Part shown: one piece after another, positions 51,701 through 64,000 of the stretch
How the letters are laid out: the number at the start of each line of letters is the position of its first letter
Numbering within the stretch: the first letter of the stretch is position 1
Origin: Macrobrachium rosenbergii
Lineage: Eukaryota; Arthropoda; Malacostraca; Decapoda; Palaemonidae
Direction: 5' to 3'
DNA length: 64,000 nucleotides
Assembly (NCBI RefSeq): GCF_040412425.1
Contig: NC_089792.1
Coordinates: 23,290,309 to 23,354,308 of the forward strand
Notes under the pieces: generated by a model
Database searches by the model: none
What the model was told of the DNA's origin: nothing
Seen by the model: the letters and a program-made list of their open reading frames with translations, nothing else
Position numbers and translations under genes: made by a program

Positions 51701-52564
51701 AAGTCCTTAGGGTGACCTGCCTTTGCCAGTAGGATAGTTTGTTCTTCACTATGTTTTTATTCTGTGGTGACCTGTAGAGAGAAACAACCGGAGTATGTTC
51801 CTATGGAACCTCTGGCTCTCCTCAGGGAATGATGAATGGGTCTCACTGAACAGAGACGAAGGTTTTCTTCATTCTTATGAAATGAATAAAACAAGGGAAG
51901 GGAAGATGAAGTTGCTGTGGAACAGTCTTGCCTGCTTGGAGTTTGGGTATTTGCAGTGAAGTCAGATGAGAATGCCAAACCAACATAGAGGCTGCCTGAC
52001 TCTTCAAGAAAAAATTAATTTTGGACACATCGAAGATGCAAATGTCAGGAAAAACTTCAGTGTGAGGTCCAGCATGTGATGGCTTGCATAGTTCTTAGTA
52101 AGACTCTTCAAAATGAAATAAAAATCATCTTTTGGAGGCTTAGGCTAGGAACATCTTATAAGTTCCACTGCAGAACCCAGGTCTAGTTCACAAACTCAAA
52201 GACTTGTGAAAGGGTTGCTCTACAAGCCTTGAAAGACAAAACTGATAATTTCTTATGTTGTCAGGGGAAAAGTACAAAATATTCAATCAAAGATATAATG
52301 GATCAGACTAGATTGATGTCAGTATACCGAACTAACTACAGAAATGGGTCCTTTTGGCTTAGTAGAGTTGAGAGTTGAAGCTCTGGTGGGTTTTGTGATT
52401 TTGGCTTCCTTTGAAAATCCTCTAGCTCTGAAATGGATACACAGTCTCCAGCCATGAAGCAGCGACATATCAAGGCTTCTTAGACTGGATGTGGTTGATA
52501 AAGCAAATTCTTACATGCAGAAAACATCTTGGGATTGTCCAACATGGAGAAATGGTCAGGAAAC

Positions 52565-53725
52565 CAATCCTACTGCAATCAACCATTATTTTTCCATCTC
52601 ATCCTCAGTCAACTCACTGGTCTTCTCCCTTCTGTTGTTCCATCCATAACCACCTTCAGGCATTCTGCCCTCTTCCATTCTAGCCGCATGTCCTGCCCAA
52701 CGTGTCCTATGTGATCACATACAGCCAGTTATTAGTGGATGTCTGGTTAAATCTCTTATTTCTCCGTTGTGTCTTCTTCTCCAAACACCTTCATTTATAT
52801 CAGAAATGGGACTTGTTATTCTACACAAAATGCTGTTTTAAAAAACCAGTACCCTCTGTTCTTGACGTTTAGTCAGAGTCCAGGTCTCAAAACCATTTAC
52901 GTACTACTGGCCTGATAATGGTGTTGTAAATTATCTCTAGCAAGAACCTCTCTCTCCATCTCATTTCTGGATGTGAAAAACATCAGTACTTAACAAATAT
53001 TTAAATTTCCTCACACTCTCCTTGATATCTACTATATTATGTTGTAGCTGTTCTTGTTGACTGTTTCTTCACAATCTCATCATTTTGGCTTTACTTTAAC
53101 TGATCTCTAGTCCCATTTTGGCAGCGGTTTCTTTGAATAGTGTATACAAACATTCTATATTTTATAAATCTGTATCTATGAAATCAACATCATCAGCAAA
53201 TGCAAGGACTTTGGCATTTGTATCTCCCAAGATGACCCCACCCTCAACTTCCTTGATAATCTGCATTATTTTCTCTAAAATTATATGAAACAACATTGGA
53301 GATAGAAGACATCCCTTACTCAAACTTGTTTTAATTTTGAAACACTCCATCTTTTTCCTTCCCACCTGGACACAACTCTTACTATTCCTGTAGCATACTC
53401 TTACCAAGTTTATAAGCTTTTCTGGTATATCAAATTCCTTCATAATATTCCACACTGATGTTCTATGGATGTTATCATATGCTTGTTTAAAGTTTACAAA
53501 AACCTGCCATATATCTCTATTATACTCCCACTGTTTTTCCATTATCTGTTTAATAATAAAAATCTGGTCAATTGTTGATCTTTTTCTGAATCCACACTGA
53601 CATTCACCCAATGCTGTCTCTACGTAAAGTTCTAATATATCTTTTACAAATTTGGCTAGAGCCTTATAAAAGGTTAGTAGAAGTGAAATCCCTCTGTAAT
53701 TAGCACAGTTTGCCTTATTCCATTT
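52565..53725 (-). pseudogene. decayed non-LTR retrotransposon reverse transcriptase
   Basis: The minus strand carries reverse-transcriptase blocks in order: NKANCANYRGISLL, then ECQCGFRKRSTIDQ, then FVNFKQAYDNIHR (motif A), SKGCLLSPMLF (motif B) and AFADDVDFID (motif C). Frames shift after a stop at about 53162, but later pieces remain readable: KMGLEIS, LYNTIIRP-like IYNTIIRPVV, TLTKRQEQR-like sequence and RTRWAGHAARMEE. The order and wording suit LINE-type elements, perhaps RTE-like. The catalytic Asp of motif A reads Asn (FVNFKQAYD), which with the stops and frameshifts means it is inactive. No endonuclease was found on the upstream side. Confidence 0.85.
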
Positions 53726-54409
53726 TTAATGGGTTCTATCAACCATTCCTATCAATCAGCCATAACCAGAAGCAATAGGAGAAACCACTCTGCTACATCA
53801 AGCTCTGTCAGAGAAAAGGTGACTAAGGGCGAAGTAAACAGCAAATATCCCTACTTACAAATTGTTTCTGTAAGAGAGGGTGGTACACCTGTGGCAAACA
53901 GCCATAAATATGGTAGAACAAATGCAAGCTGTGGTCTGATAGTGTGAAGTATGGGTCAGTCATAGGTCTAATGTATCTGTATATCAGTTCCTGTAGGCTC
54001 TACCAAGACAATATAGTCCCTGGTCATGTAAAACCTCATCTTCTTCACCACCATAGTCCGAATTCTAAGACTTGTTGTCTGAAGAATAGAGGCTGCTTTC
54101 TGAGGTCACAGGTGCAGTACTAATCTCCTGAATGGAAAATGTCACCTCCTGGTCCACTGGTGTCAGTGGTAGGTCTCTTTACAGTATTCCTTGAGGTTGT
54201 TGAAGAGAAGTCTTCACTGGACAACAAAGACGGAGAAATAGCTTGAGATCACTCCATAGTTGCCACTGCCCATATCCTTCTTAGTTGAATTCTTGTCCCC
54301 TGAGAATAGGGCTCAAGTCCTGCATCAGAGAGGACAGCAGCTCTGCCAGGCAGGAAACATAGGTCATCCTCAGCAAACAGAAACATTAGCTGCGTGGGTG
54401 GTGGGCATA

Positions 54410-54600
54410 TCAGGTACTGAGTGGGCTGCCTGGAAAGTAGGCAGAACAGGAATTGACTGAGCAGGGTTGGTAGTGGGCAGAACAGGTTTCCATTGGGCAG
54501 ACTGGGCAATAAGGCAGAGCAGGTGTCCACTGGGGTGGCTGGGCAGCAGACAGAACAGGTGTCACGGGGGCAGGCAGGGCAGTGAGCAAGGCAAGTGATA
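54410..54600 (+). repeat. degenerate GGGCAGAACAGGT-type short tandem repeats
   Basis: Words such as GGCAGAACAGG, GGGCAGACTGGGC and GGCAGCAGACAGAACAGGTG recur at irregular spacing of roughly 30-50 bases. The Pro/Ser/Ala-rich frames on the minus strand (54249-54715) follow from this composition and are not taken as genes. Confidence 0.5.
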
Positions 54601-55619
54601 AACAGGTAGGCTTAGTAGCGGAAAGAGCTATAGTAGGAAGAGTTGTAGCAAGCAGAACAGGTAATGAGCTGGCAGATAAGCTGGATTGATGACTGGGCAG
54701 GGCTATGCTTGACATGTACCTGAATGACTGACTGCATCGTCATCCAAAGACAAACAATCCTTTACTGCCACTTTAGGGGAAATAGGATTCTACGACTTAT
54801 CTGAAGACCTAAGCTGAAGAGTCAGAGGTGAACAAAGTAGACACGTCTATAGCAGCATTCTTGACACTCTCATCTTATATATCCTCCTCTTGAAGAAGCA
54901 TGCCCACTGGTGAGGTCGGGAGGGCAAGGCCATGATAACAGCTACACAAGAGATACTGGTTATTATCTATGGGTGACATGAAAACTTGGCAGGGTTTACT
55001 TGGCAACCCTCCACATGCTTGCTCGAACATATTAAGGAGAGCCAGAGAATAAAATAAAATGAACAGTTTGCACAACCAAAAAATATAAAAATCTCAGTGG
55101 CACACCACTACCACAAGCACATACAAAATGGTAGGGTAATTTGTCAAAATGCAAATAATCATTTTATAATGCATTACATATAAGAATATTGGCATGTTTT
55201 CACAATATCAGAAAAATACAACCAATAAGAGCACCTTTAGGCACTGAAAATAAATAAATTAAGGTAATGAATAAAAAAAATTAAACAAAATTAACCTATC
55301 AATTGAAAATTACACATTTCTTAAAAATTCAAAGCACAGAAGTAAGCCTTGTTAGCAAGAATGCAAACAGACTTTAAATTGCTAACGAGTTAACCACTCT
55401 TTAGCAGTAAATATTAAACGTAAGTCACTCACATCAAAATAATGCGTAATACAAAATATATACAAATTCACTTGGAAACTGGAATAATTAATAAAAAAAA
55501 ATTCAAAGAAGTTTTTTCTCAGGGAAATACTTAATTACTTACAATTCAGAAGTGCTTCTCACGAGACGAGCAAACCTGGATTTGGGTTTGTCCTTCATGG
55601 GTGTGCCAGCTCCTTCCAG

Positions 55620-56900
55620 ATGACAAGTTCAATGCGGGTGATAACTTTGTCTTTTATGAGAATACATTTTTCTACCTTGATTTCACATGCATATATTGAA
55701 CCTGTTATTGGTTTTGTTAAGTTTGCAAATATTCCTTTATACTTGTTTTATATGTCGTTGCTTCTTTTTGGCGATACTGAATTTAATCCTGGTCCACAGA
55801 TTTGATCAAGGAAATGTATTTTATATAACAATGTCTGCGGATTGCATAACAATAAAAAGAACTTGCATGTTGCTCCCGTTAATTTCAATATCCTCTTTTG
55901 TTTTGAAACTCTTGCATCTGATTTGCAACACATTTCAGAATTGCCGATTCCTGGGTTTAAAAAGCCCATTTTACTTGAACATAAGGCCATTCTAAGGGGA
56001 TGTGGAATGGCTTTGTATATTAAAGAAGGTTTCTCTGCATCTCATAGGCCACTGTATGAGTGTGGATGTCATGAAACACAGGTGGTTAAAGTCTGTGGCA
56101 GATATAAACCTTCATGTTTTGCCAGCTACAGGAATCCAGATTTGGATGAATCTATTTATGGCTGCTTGCTTACCAAAACGGCAGCAGTTCAGGAAGCTGA
56201 CTCCGAGGCTAGTTTCATTATCATTGGTGATTACCATGCTGATCACACTGAATGGCTAAGGTCAGTTACTGCAACAGATAATTATGGTGCTGCTGCTTTA
56301 GATTTTTCCACTATTTCTGGCTGTGAGCAGTTAATAAACGAACCCACACACTAATGTGGCAACTGTCTTGACCTTGTATTCACAAATGTTACAAGGATTG
56401 TATCATTGTCGAGAAGGCTTACCAGCGGGCTCGTCTGATCATAGTTCAATGTCTCCCCTTGTAAGAGCTGATGGAAGTGCTGTATGTTACCTTAAATAGA
56501 AGACAGAACTTTTGGCTTAAGTCTTTATGAGCAGTGTGGTGAGTTCTTGGTGTTGTCTTATTCATGATTTCGTGAGTATAAATTATGTTTAATGGTCTTC
56601 AGATCTATAAAAGTCAAACGTTTGTTTCTGGGGTTTGACAGTTATGACAGCATTGACCCAAATGGGGCCTGTCTTGTCTTCTTTTAAAAAGACTGTTGAT
56701 TTAATTGCTCAAAAGATTACCATTTTCCAAAAGTCAGTTGGGCTATTTGGAAGCTGAAAAACATTGCTGCATTACCTAAGGGATTAAGACTGTCCTCATG
56801 CCCCTTAGGATATAGGCCGATTTCAATTTCAATCTAAGGTTTTTGAGGAGCTGCTCTCTAAGAATTTTTGAAGGTTTGCTGAAGATAATAACCAGCTACT
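55620..56900 (+). pseudogene. decayed non-LTR retrotransposon: 2A-like motif, endonuclease, start of RT
   Basis: The first frame (55620-55805) ends with a hydrophobic stretch and LLLFGDTEFNPGPQI, resembling the 2A-like sequences at the head of some non-LTR elements. After a stop and frame change, an endonuclease/exonuclease/phosphatase-like domain is readable (about 55809-56354): LYNNVCGLHNNKKNL, LFCFETLASDLQHISELPIP, GCGMALYIKEGFSAS, YECGCHETQVVKVCG, YRNPDLDESIYGCLL, FIIIGDYHADHTEWL and ALDFSTISGCEQLINEPTH. Beyond the stop, LDLVFTNV and then RPISIS-KVFEELLSKNF-RFAEDN (about 56800-56895) look like the start of reverse transcriptase. GDYHADH replaces the usual GDFNAHH, losing the catalytic Asn. 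The domain wording is like elements I recall from penaeid shrimps. Confidence 0.85.
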
Positions 56901-58663
56901 GATGAATAGTTAAATATGAGGGAAGAGAAAAATAAAAACGAATGTCTCCCGAACTCGGGTGCATTCATTTCATTTTCTATTCCCTTATATTTATTTATTT
57001 ATCACCTTTTCCTAAAACTTGTCTCTCTATGCAGGCTGGTTCCCCTTTGGAGCCCTCTTGGGTTGCTGACCCTGTCCATACGGGTTTTTGTTGAAGTTTT
57101 AAAAAGGAAGAGGCTGGTGACTAAAGGCAACAGATAACTATCGTTTCCATGTAAAAATCCAGCTTTTATTTATGAAAGTGAAGAAACTAATGAAAAGGCA
57201 GTACAACTGAAATCAGACGTATAAGGACAAGTACTGGTGACTGCCGTGAAGAATCCTACTCGGCTGTAAACAGCTCGGCAAAGACATGAAAAGTGAAGCA
57301 AGTTATTGATGTATACCACATTGTCAGATACCACAATGGTCTCCGATTATCAAGCCTTCTGATATCTGTCTTATCTTCTCAATTAAAATCTCAGGGGCTC
57401 CAGGTGGTGCACGCTACTCTACTAATCTTCTGTCTGGTAGCAAAAGATTTTAGTGTCTGGGAACATTGAAAAACCACGAACGTGGGCATATATGAGTGAT
57501 GGATTTGTGATGAAACAAACCCTATAGAATTCGGTGTGGTCTATTTCTGTAGCTGTAAATAAATTGTGGTTAAATACCTATTATGAAAAACAATCAGGCA
57601 CCTAATATAAGTAACATGGAACTACTGTTTACCATCATAAGGAAGTATTTCAAATAAAATAAAGAAAATGTGCTTGAAATGATTAATGCATTTCTTAGCT
57701 AAGATAAAACTGTACATCGTAAGTGGAATCGTCAAACACTAATTCTTTTCTGCTAGATAATATAAATGGCATCATAAAACATCGGAGGGAAATCTTATGC
57801 CTTGGAAGATAATTCAAATAGCTGCAAGTAAAGAATAACAGGAAATAGCTATTTCTTGAAAATGGCTTTTCCAAAAATTACGGAACTATTACCTTAGTAA
57901 CGGTTTGCATTTTGGTATGAAATCAAAACGGTATTGGATTGTTTTTCCTATATGCAGGATATACGTTCATAGCATACATATAGATGCTGCAGACACATTT
58001 TCATGATGTGCTCAACAGTGATGAGGCAAATATTAACATAGAAAAGTTGTATACCTTCTGTGTTTCCTTTCTGCAAGAAATATACTGACTAGGACCCTTA
58101 TGCTTATGATAAATCGTTTTAGAAATGGCACATAATTATGCTGAAAGTAGAAAAGATGAACACAAACTTGATACCTAATATTACTATTTACATAAAAGAC
58201 AAAAGAATGAAGACAACTGACATTAAAAACTAAGAAATATTTCCTGCTTCCAAATCATTTCACAAATTAGGAACAATGTAATACTGCCTAGAGTACCAAT
58301 AAAAATGTCCTCGTTACTGTTTAGATAATAAGTACTTATAATGTGTATGTTTTTGTACGCAGACTGTGATTTTACCTTACATGTGAACATTTGAAAAGTT
58401 TAGATAACCCATTTTACAATGAAAACATAACCATCATTTCTAATGCAGTGTGACACAAATACAACCATTCCATCAATCACAATATTCTTAATAACAGACA
58501 CTTTTAAAATAACAAATCTTGAGTGAACAAAATGTGAAACAGGTTAAATTGAATAAAATAAGAAATGTAAGTCTAATGTATTTTTGTTTCTATCCGTGGA
58601 AGTATTGTTATGTAACTTAGTAATCTACATGTCTATGACTTTAAAAACTTTATTCTCAATAAG

Positions 58664-58761
58664 AGCATGGGCAGATCAATAAGAATTGGGACTGGAAAAC
58701 CACTTATGTAATAGCATGGGCAGATCAATAAGAATTGGGTCTGGAAAACCACTGATATAAT
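58664..58761. repeat. 49-bp tandem duplication, two copies
   Basis: AGCATGGGCAGATCAATAAG followed by AATTGGG-CTGGAAAACCACT occurs at 58664 and again at 58713 with three changes. Confidence 0.9.
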
Positions 58762-61700
58762 TATCACTAAAAGGCAGACTCTCTCATCATTTATCACTGG
58801 TTGCCAGTTATCAATCACAAGGGCCAAGACTGAAAGGGAGGTCTTTCCAAAATAATCTCTGCCTTTTTTCTAATTAAATATTCATATCATTATAAGATAT
58901 CATTAGTACAGTAAGTACAGATATTCTCTTCAGTAACCTGAATAGGGTGGAGTAGGTAAGAGATAACTTTGGCTCAGTACCAGTCATTGAGCAGTCAGCT
59001 CATATTTCAGGATAAAGTTTAGAATGAGCTGGGAATGTTAAGGCTCAAAAACCCTTGTTATCATCAGTGAATGATGCAACAAGATTAATAAGTTCCTACA
59101 TACTTTCCAGCCATCATTTGTCTTTCTACGATTTCAAAGTAACTTCAGAAACATTTCTAAGGTAAATAAACAAAAGTGGTAAAAAATATCCAAAATATGA
59201 ATATACTTGTACAGTAGACACGCTTGACTCATATTGGTATGTTCTACAATTTACCTCCAGAAACCTGAAGACATATCAATGTCTTCAGAAACTTGAAGAC
59301 ATGTCTTGTAGCACCAAGAGTCTTGGCTGGCACAATCATGCTTTTTGTTAGCTTAAGTGAAAAATTCCAAAAGGATAAATAGCTACTTACTGTTAGGATC
59401 CATTACAAACATGGTTAGTGAAATTTTTTACAGGTTTCTATTGCTTCACCTTCCCTCTTGTAGCCTGATCATAACAAAGAATTAAGCACAGGTCAGCCAA
59501 AGCACAGTACAAAGCATGAGCTACCCCATTTGATAAGCAATGCAATCTGCTTGCTCCAGAACGGGCTAGGCAAAGTAAGTGGTCTTGAATACGCCAATCA
59601 AATCCCTGGAGCTCTCACAAGCAGTGACATAAGAGAAGTACAAAAAACCAGCCAAAATGCAGAAAACATGGTGTCTCTGTTACCAGTCACTTTTTTGGTG
59701 TTATGCCAATTTGTTCTTCATAGTGTACAACTGGTCTACTTAGACGATTCCAGTTCTGTTCTACTAATATTTAACTGTTTGAAAAATTGGCAAAATGAGC
59801 AGAGCACTAACTCTAGCTCATCTGATAATCAGGAAGGTCCCAAAGCAGATGGAGGCCTGTCTTCAACCTATACTATCTCTATACTGTCATCTCAGTTTTT
59901 CAGATCATCAGGAGAGAATTCCTGTTGTTTGTAAATCCTCAGAGCATAGTCCTCATACAGTGATTAATTTTTCTTCCTGATACTTTTTCTAACAGTTTAA
60001 TGGGATGTCTTCCAATTCCATTCAATTTCTGTATCCTCTCCAAAATGCTAAAGTTTTTCCCGTCAGCCCATAGTCCCAATTGTGGTATGGCATCTCTACC
60101 ATGGAATTAATCTTTAAGGATAGAAGAATGCTTGGATCTTCAGTGTCTTAGACATGGCAAATATTCTGAGAAAAACCTGCCACACTTTAACTGATCATTT
60201 CCTCTCCACGGGGATAAAAATCAACATCAAAAGCAAATGTAAAGGGATCTTCTTTGATAATTACAAAGCTTCACAAACCATTTCTTAATCCACACCTAGA
60301 GTTATTTTTCAGTTCATCAGTGAGCTGGTGATCTTTCCTTTCAGCCATGATGAATAAAGCTTCATGTGAGCAAATCATAGCCTTGGCATTTTACCAGGAC
60401 AGATCATGCATTACAGAGTAGCCATACTGTCTTTTCTGGGCAGAGTTCAGAAATAATTATGTCTATCTCTCCTCTAGTTCTGACTACCAGAACCTCATGT
60501 GGATGTTCCCTATCTCCCTTCATCTGAAAGTGATTTTTGCCCAAATTCAAGGCTATCTTTATGTGGTTCTCTTTAAAGTTTCACTTACTATTGGTTCCTT
60601 TTTCCAAAAACAGCGTGAAATATGGATACCATGTTCCACCTCTGTGAGTCTGGAAATCTGTTTTTTCCCATTCAGTCTCCTAAGAACAATGTTAGACAAA
60701 TTAATGACTTCTGAAAATTCCAAACTTCCATTGCTCCAGAGTGGCTTAACATGAATGGATTATACACCTTACCCAAAGTGATCCCACTGCAAGCAGTCCC
60801 CCTCTATCAAATTCTTACCAACAGATTCTGCCTAAACTCTAGACATGCTCCACTCTAATGCTTAGAAGCTTTAAATTGACATCTCAGGGATTTCCAGGTA
60901 AAACTACCAGTCACCTCTCCCTTCAATCAAATTGTCCTCTACACATAAACTGTCTTCAAGTCAGTGAAATTTCTGACACAGATGTATTTGAAAGGAAGTG
61001 TCTCCTCTAACTACCGCTCTTTTCTTACTGTACAGTCTTTCAGGTTTCTCAGAGAGAGACTTATTTGTCTGCCAATAAGTCGTCTCTCTCCAGAGATGAG
61101 TTTGCACATTCCCTAATATTGAAGTTCTCCTAGCGGAAATTTTGACACAGATAAGGTGTCCCCATAGGCTTTCCTTTTACTCTGTTTTTAAAGTCTCGAA
61201 AACTCCACAAATAAATCCCTACCCTTAAGAGGGCTTTCAAAATACAATTGTATTTGCCTATATGTTTGTCAACATATCACTCGAGTGTGTGTGTGTGTGT
61301 CACTTCTAAAATTACACACACATACACAACACTCTGGGAGTCTGCAGCTTTCTACTTTTACCAAGAACTTGGTATGAGAGCCATACATCCCGCCCATGCC
61401 CAAGACTTTGCCATCAATTCTTATTTGCTAATATATCAGGAACTTCATCGACCAGTCTTCAAGAATCTAACAACTTCGTTTACAAAATGTTATAAATGTC
61501 CTATTCTGTAGTCAAAGAGATTTTTTCAAAGACAGAATGCATGAAGTTTGGGCTCTGATTACTATGGCCCTATTCAGACGCAACTTACAGGTAAACAGTA
61601 GATCCCAGTCCATCCAGAATGTTACGAACACATTCTTCCTCCTTTTCAAGTGGTCCTTTGGACTGTAACCTACATCCCACTATATCAACTTCAGCTAACA

Positions 61701-64000
61701 CACCAGCTGCTGTGCCAGGCCACGCCAAGCTAGTACTGTAGTGCCTTACCCCTAACCTAAATTCAGAGCAATCCAACATAACTCAAATATGCTTCAGGTT
61801 CCTGCCACTTAAAACAAAGATTCTTGCTGAAAAACATGAATAGAAAACTTAAGAGGTACACCACACTCATTCAACCATTATGTCAGAAGCTAAATATTAA
61901 ACAGTAATGAATGCAAACTAACTGCAAGATTGGGGAATAGAGTACAATTTGCAAACAGTCTCGAAACATTTCATCTTCTCTTAAGGGTGGATGATGAAGA
62001 CTATTCTTACAAATCACATTTAATTTGTTCCACTGGTCAGTTTTATTCACAGTGAGGGCGCAAGGTGTCGAAAATTATTTGGAATCTCATTCTGTTCTAA
62101 AACTTATGGTTTTACTGTAGCAAGTAGTTCTAAGTAAGACAAACGTTTCTATACACAAAACAGCAAATGTTAGAATTTTAAAAAAATATTTGGCTATCTT
62201 TTAGTTGGACCATCCCTTTGGGCATTTTTGGAGACCATGAACACTCCAAAAGAGAGGTAATGAGTGCATTTCGCATCTCATTGCAGCTACAGCTACAGAT
62301 ACAACTCTTATCCATGATTCCTGGAGAAAGGAACTGAACTATCTGGAAACTGTGATGAGGACCTGTGAAGACAGTAATTTAGAGCATGAACCAGTTGATT
62401 CACTTTGCATCAAACTTCTCTTCACTACACAGAGCATATTCCAATAATCTTCACTCAGGAAGTATAAAGCAAAGATTAGAAGTCTAATTTAATAAACTAA
62501 AATCATTTCAGTGAAGCAGATAAACAATATTTCACCAGAACTTCATTGCCAAACTGTCCCTTACCCAACTCTAGGGGGCAGCCACAGTTTCTATAGGAAA
62601 ATATATATACAATTTAGGAGGGGAGCAACTCTTTTCAAAGTTTCTGATCATGTCTGACCACTCGCATGACACTGAAAGGTCTATGCCCCAGGTTTGAATG
62701 CTCTGGCAAGGTTGGTTCTACACCCTTTAATTGTAGACATGGATAGGTGCTCCTGAAGCAGGAAGAGAAGGAATTCTGGCACATCCCCCAGACGTTTTGA
62801 GGGGATGGCGATCCTTCACACTGCACCAACGAAGGAACATCTTCCATTTTCCCTGGTACCGACCAAGAGAAGGGGGGCCTGAAGGATCTGGTGATGACTG
62901 CAGTATCTATTCATGAAAAGACTTTTCTTCTAAGGAGCTGCTGGATAGCCTCCACCCGTGAAGATGGAGTGAGGCCACTGCCTGATGAAAACCGGCCATT
63001 GTGTCCTTGCTTCAGCAGGGTGGGAGCGGGGGGAAGATGCCTTGGTATGTCCACCAACAGGTGGAGAAGGTCTTCATATCATTCTGCCTGGGACCACCTT
63101 GAAGCTACGATCGTCATTCTCAGGCCTAGGAACTGAAGACACAAGAACCCACAGGGAGGAACCTTCCTGCAGCTGTATCTATCGGCGTGTTCAGATACCT
63201 TATCCTTTACTTGCGTGAGATCTGATTTCTCAAAAGTATATCCAAGCCATGACAAAAAAAAAAAAAATTTTAGTTGGAATTACCTGACATCAGAAGTAGG
63301 GGACACGGGGAAATTTTTATGGATGTTTAGGCATGTTGGTTTTCACCCTCCAACCAATTCCAGGAGTAACCAACATCATATCCACTTTCAGTTCATACTT
63401 GACAGAATGAAGGGGAGATGGAAAAGAAACTAAGCCCAAATGGTGATCGCATCCACCATTAGACATGAAATATCAGTGGAGAAAACAGTGAGATGGCAGT
63501 GGGTAAAGATAATCAACGCACTACCAGTGCTCAGATATGGTCCTGAGTTATGCTGACTGTTCTTAGAAGACTGAATTTCTTTTTATTTATTCGGTATTTT
63601 TCAGTAAACATAAAAAACACTAATAAACAGAAGCGCTTTCGTTACAGGAGCTGCCTGATAAATATATACAAAACATTTAGCATAAGGTATAGAAATAAGT
63701 ATCATCCTCTATGATTTTTTTCAGTGTAGTTAGCAATGAGAAGTTCCCTTTCAAAAAATTTTTGGAAAATTCAGTATAACTTTTTCCTACTAAATGTATA
63801 TATTTGTAACTAAGATTCTCTATCTCATGACGGCAATGGAGTTGTAACAGAATATGGTGATGGGATTCCATTGAGGTTAATAATCTTAAGTATGATCCAT
63901 ACTCTTTGTCAACACTACTCATTCCTAGAAAACCTAAGAATCATGTCACAGTGTTTTCATTGCAAGTTTAATTGTTTTAACCTTATCTAAGCTGTCTTGT

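Larger units (their letters stand above)
44789..64000 (-). other. 19.2-kb region upstream of the IVS3 exon, presumed intron
   Basis: The IVS1-S2 exon should lie upstream of the IVS3 exon, but I found no matching sequence, so this stretch is most simply one intron running off the right edge. It contains an (AAT)n array, two decayed non-LTR elements and a short tandem duplication, listed separately. I see no identifiable element in 44800-45640, 45710-52560, 56910-58660 and 58770-64000. A short exon could have been missed because I could not run a profile search. Confidence 0.45.

Noticed and set aside
54249..54715. Pro/Ser/Ala-rich minus-strand frames
   Set aside because: They are explained by degenerate GGGCAGAACAGGT repeats; two overlapping frames are open at once.
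55748..55990. Minus-strand frame opposite the non-LTR endonuclease
   Set aside because: It is a shadow of the plus-strand retroelement coding sequence.

Overview
This window is intronic and exonic sequence of a eukaryotic genome. It is AT-rich and full of long (TA)n, (GA)n and (AAT)n arrays, decayed retroelements and a tRNA-like SINE. No bacterial-style gene packing is present. The only conserved host gene I can support is on the minus strand: eight consecutive coding exons of a voltage-gated calcium channel alpha-1 subunit of the CaV2 (cacophony / N-P/Q-type) family, covering repeat IV from segment S3 to the start of the cytoplasmic C-terminus. The non-LTR element and SINE look like families I recall from decapod crustaceans, so a decapod shrimp, crayfish or crab is my best guess; this is inference, not proof.

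Gene layout (transcription runs from high to low coordinates): IVS3 exon 44788-44705; intron of about 25.8 kb; IVS4/S4-S5 linker exon 18949-18833; IVS5 exon 17531-17466; short exon with the first part of the IV pore region 15769-15677; intron of about 11.5 kb; selectivity-filter and IVS6 exon 4209-4053; S6 end and EF-hand exon 3090-2963; EF-hand exon 1843-1705; pre-IQ exon 1552-1384. All boundaries are GT-AG and every junction keeps frame except one: the exon at 15677-15769 carries one extra base, which breaks the frame just before the pore filter. Upstream exons (repeats I-III, IVS1-S2) and downstream exons (IQ region and tail) lie outside the window or were not found.

Repeats and mobile elements, all in introns of this gene: a tRNA-derived SINE (about 9.15-9.42 kb); a decayed Ty3/Gypsy-type gag on the minus strand (about 24.97-25.68 kb); a 162-bp foldback MITE (28770-28931); a tandem array of about 60 copies of a 55-bp unit (about 34.6-37.95 kb) with sub-block structure; a 40-bp-arm hairpin (42711-42794); a decayed non-LTR reverse transcriptase on the minus strand (about 52.57-53.73 kb); and a second, unrelated non-LTR element on the plus strand (about 55.62-56.9 kb) with a 2A-like motif followed by an endonuclease domain. 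A coding-like fragment of unknown identity lies at about 10.09-10.47 kb on the minus strand.

I found no convincing new multi-gene system. The observations most worth following up are the frame break in the pore exon, the structured 55-bp array inside the largest intron, the two snap-back elements, and the 2A-like motif at the head of the non-LTR element.
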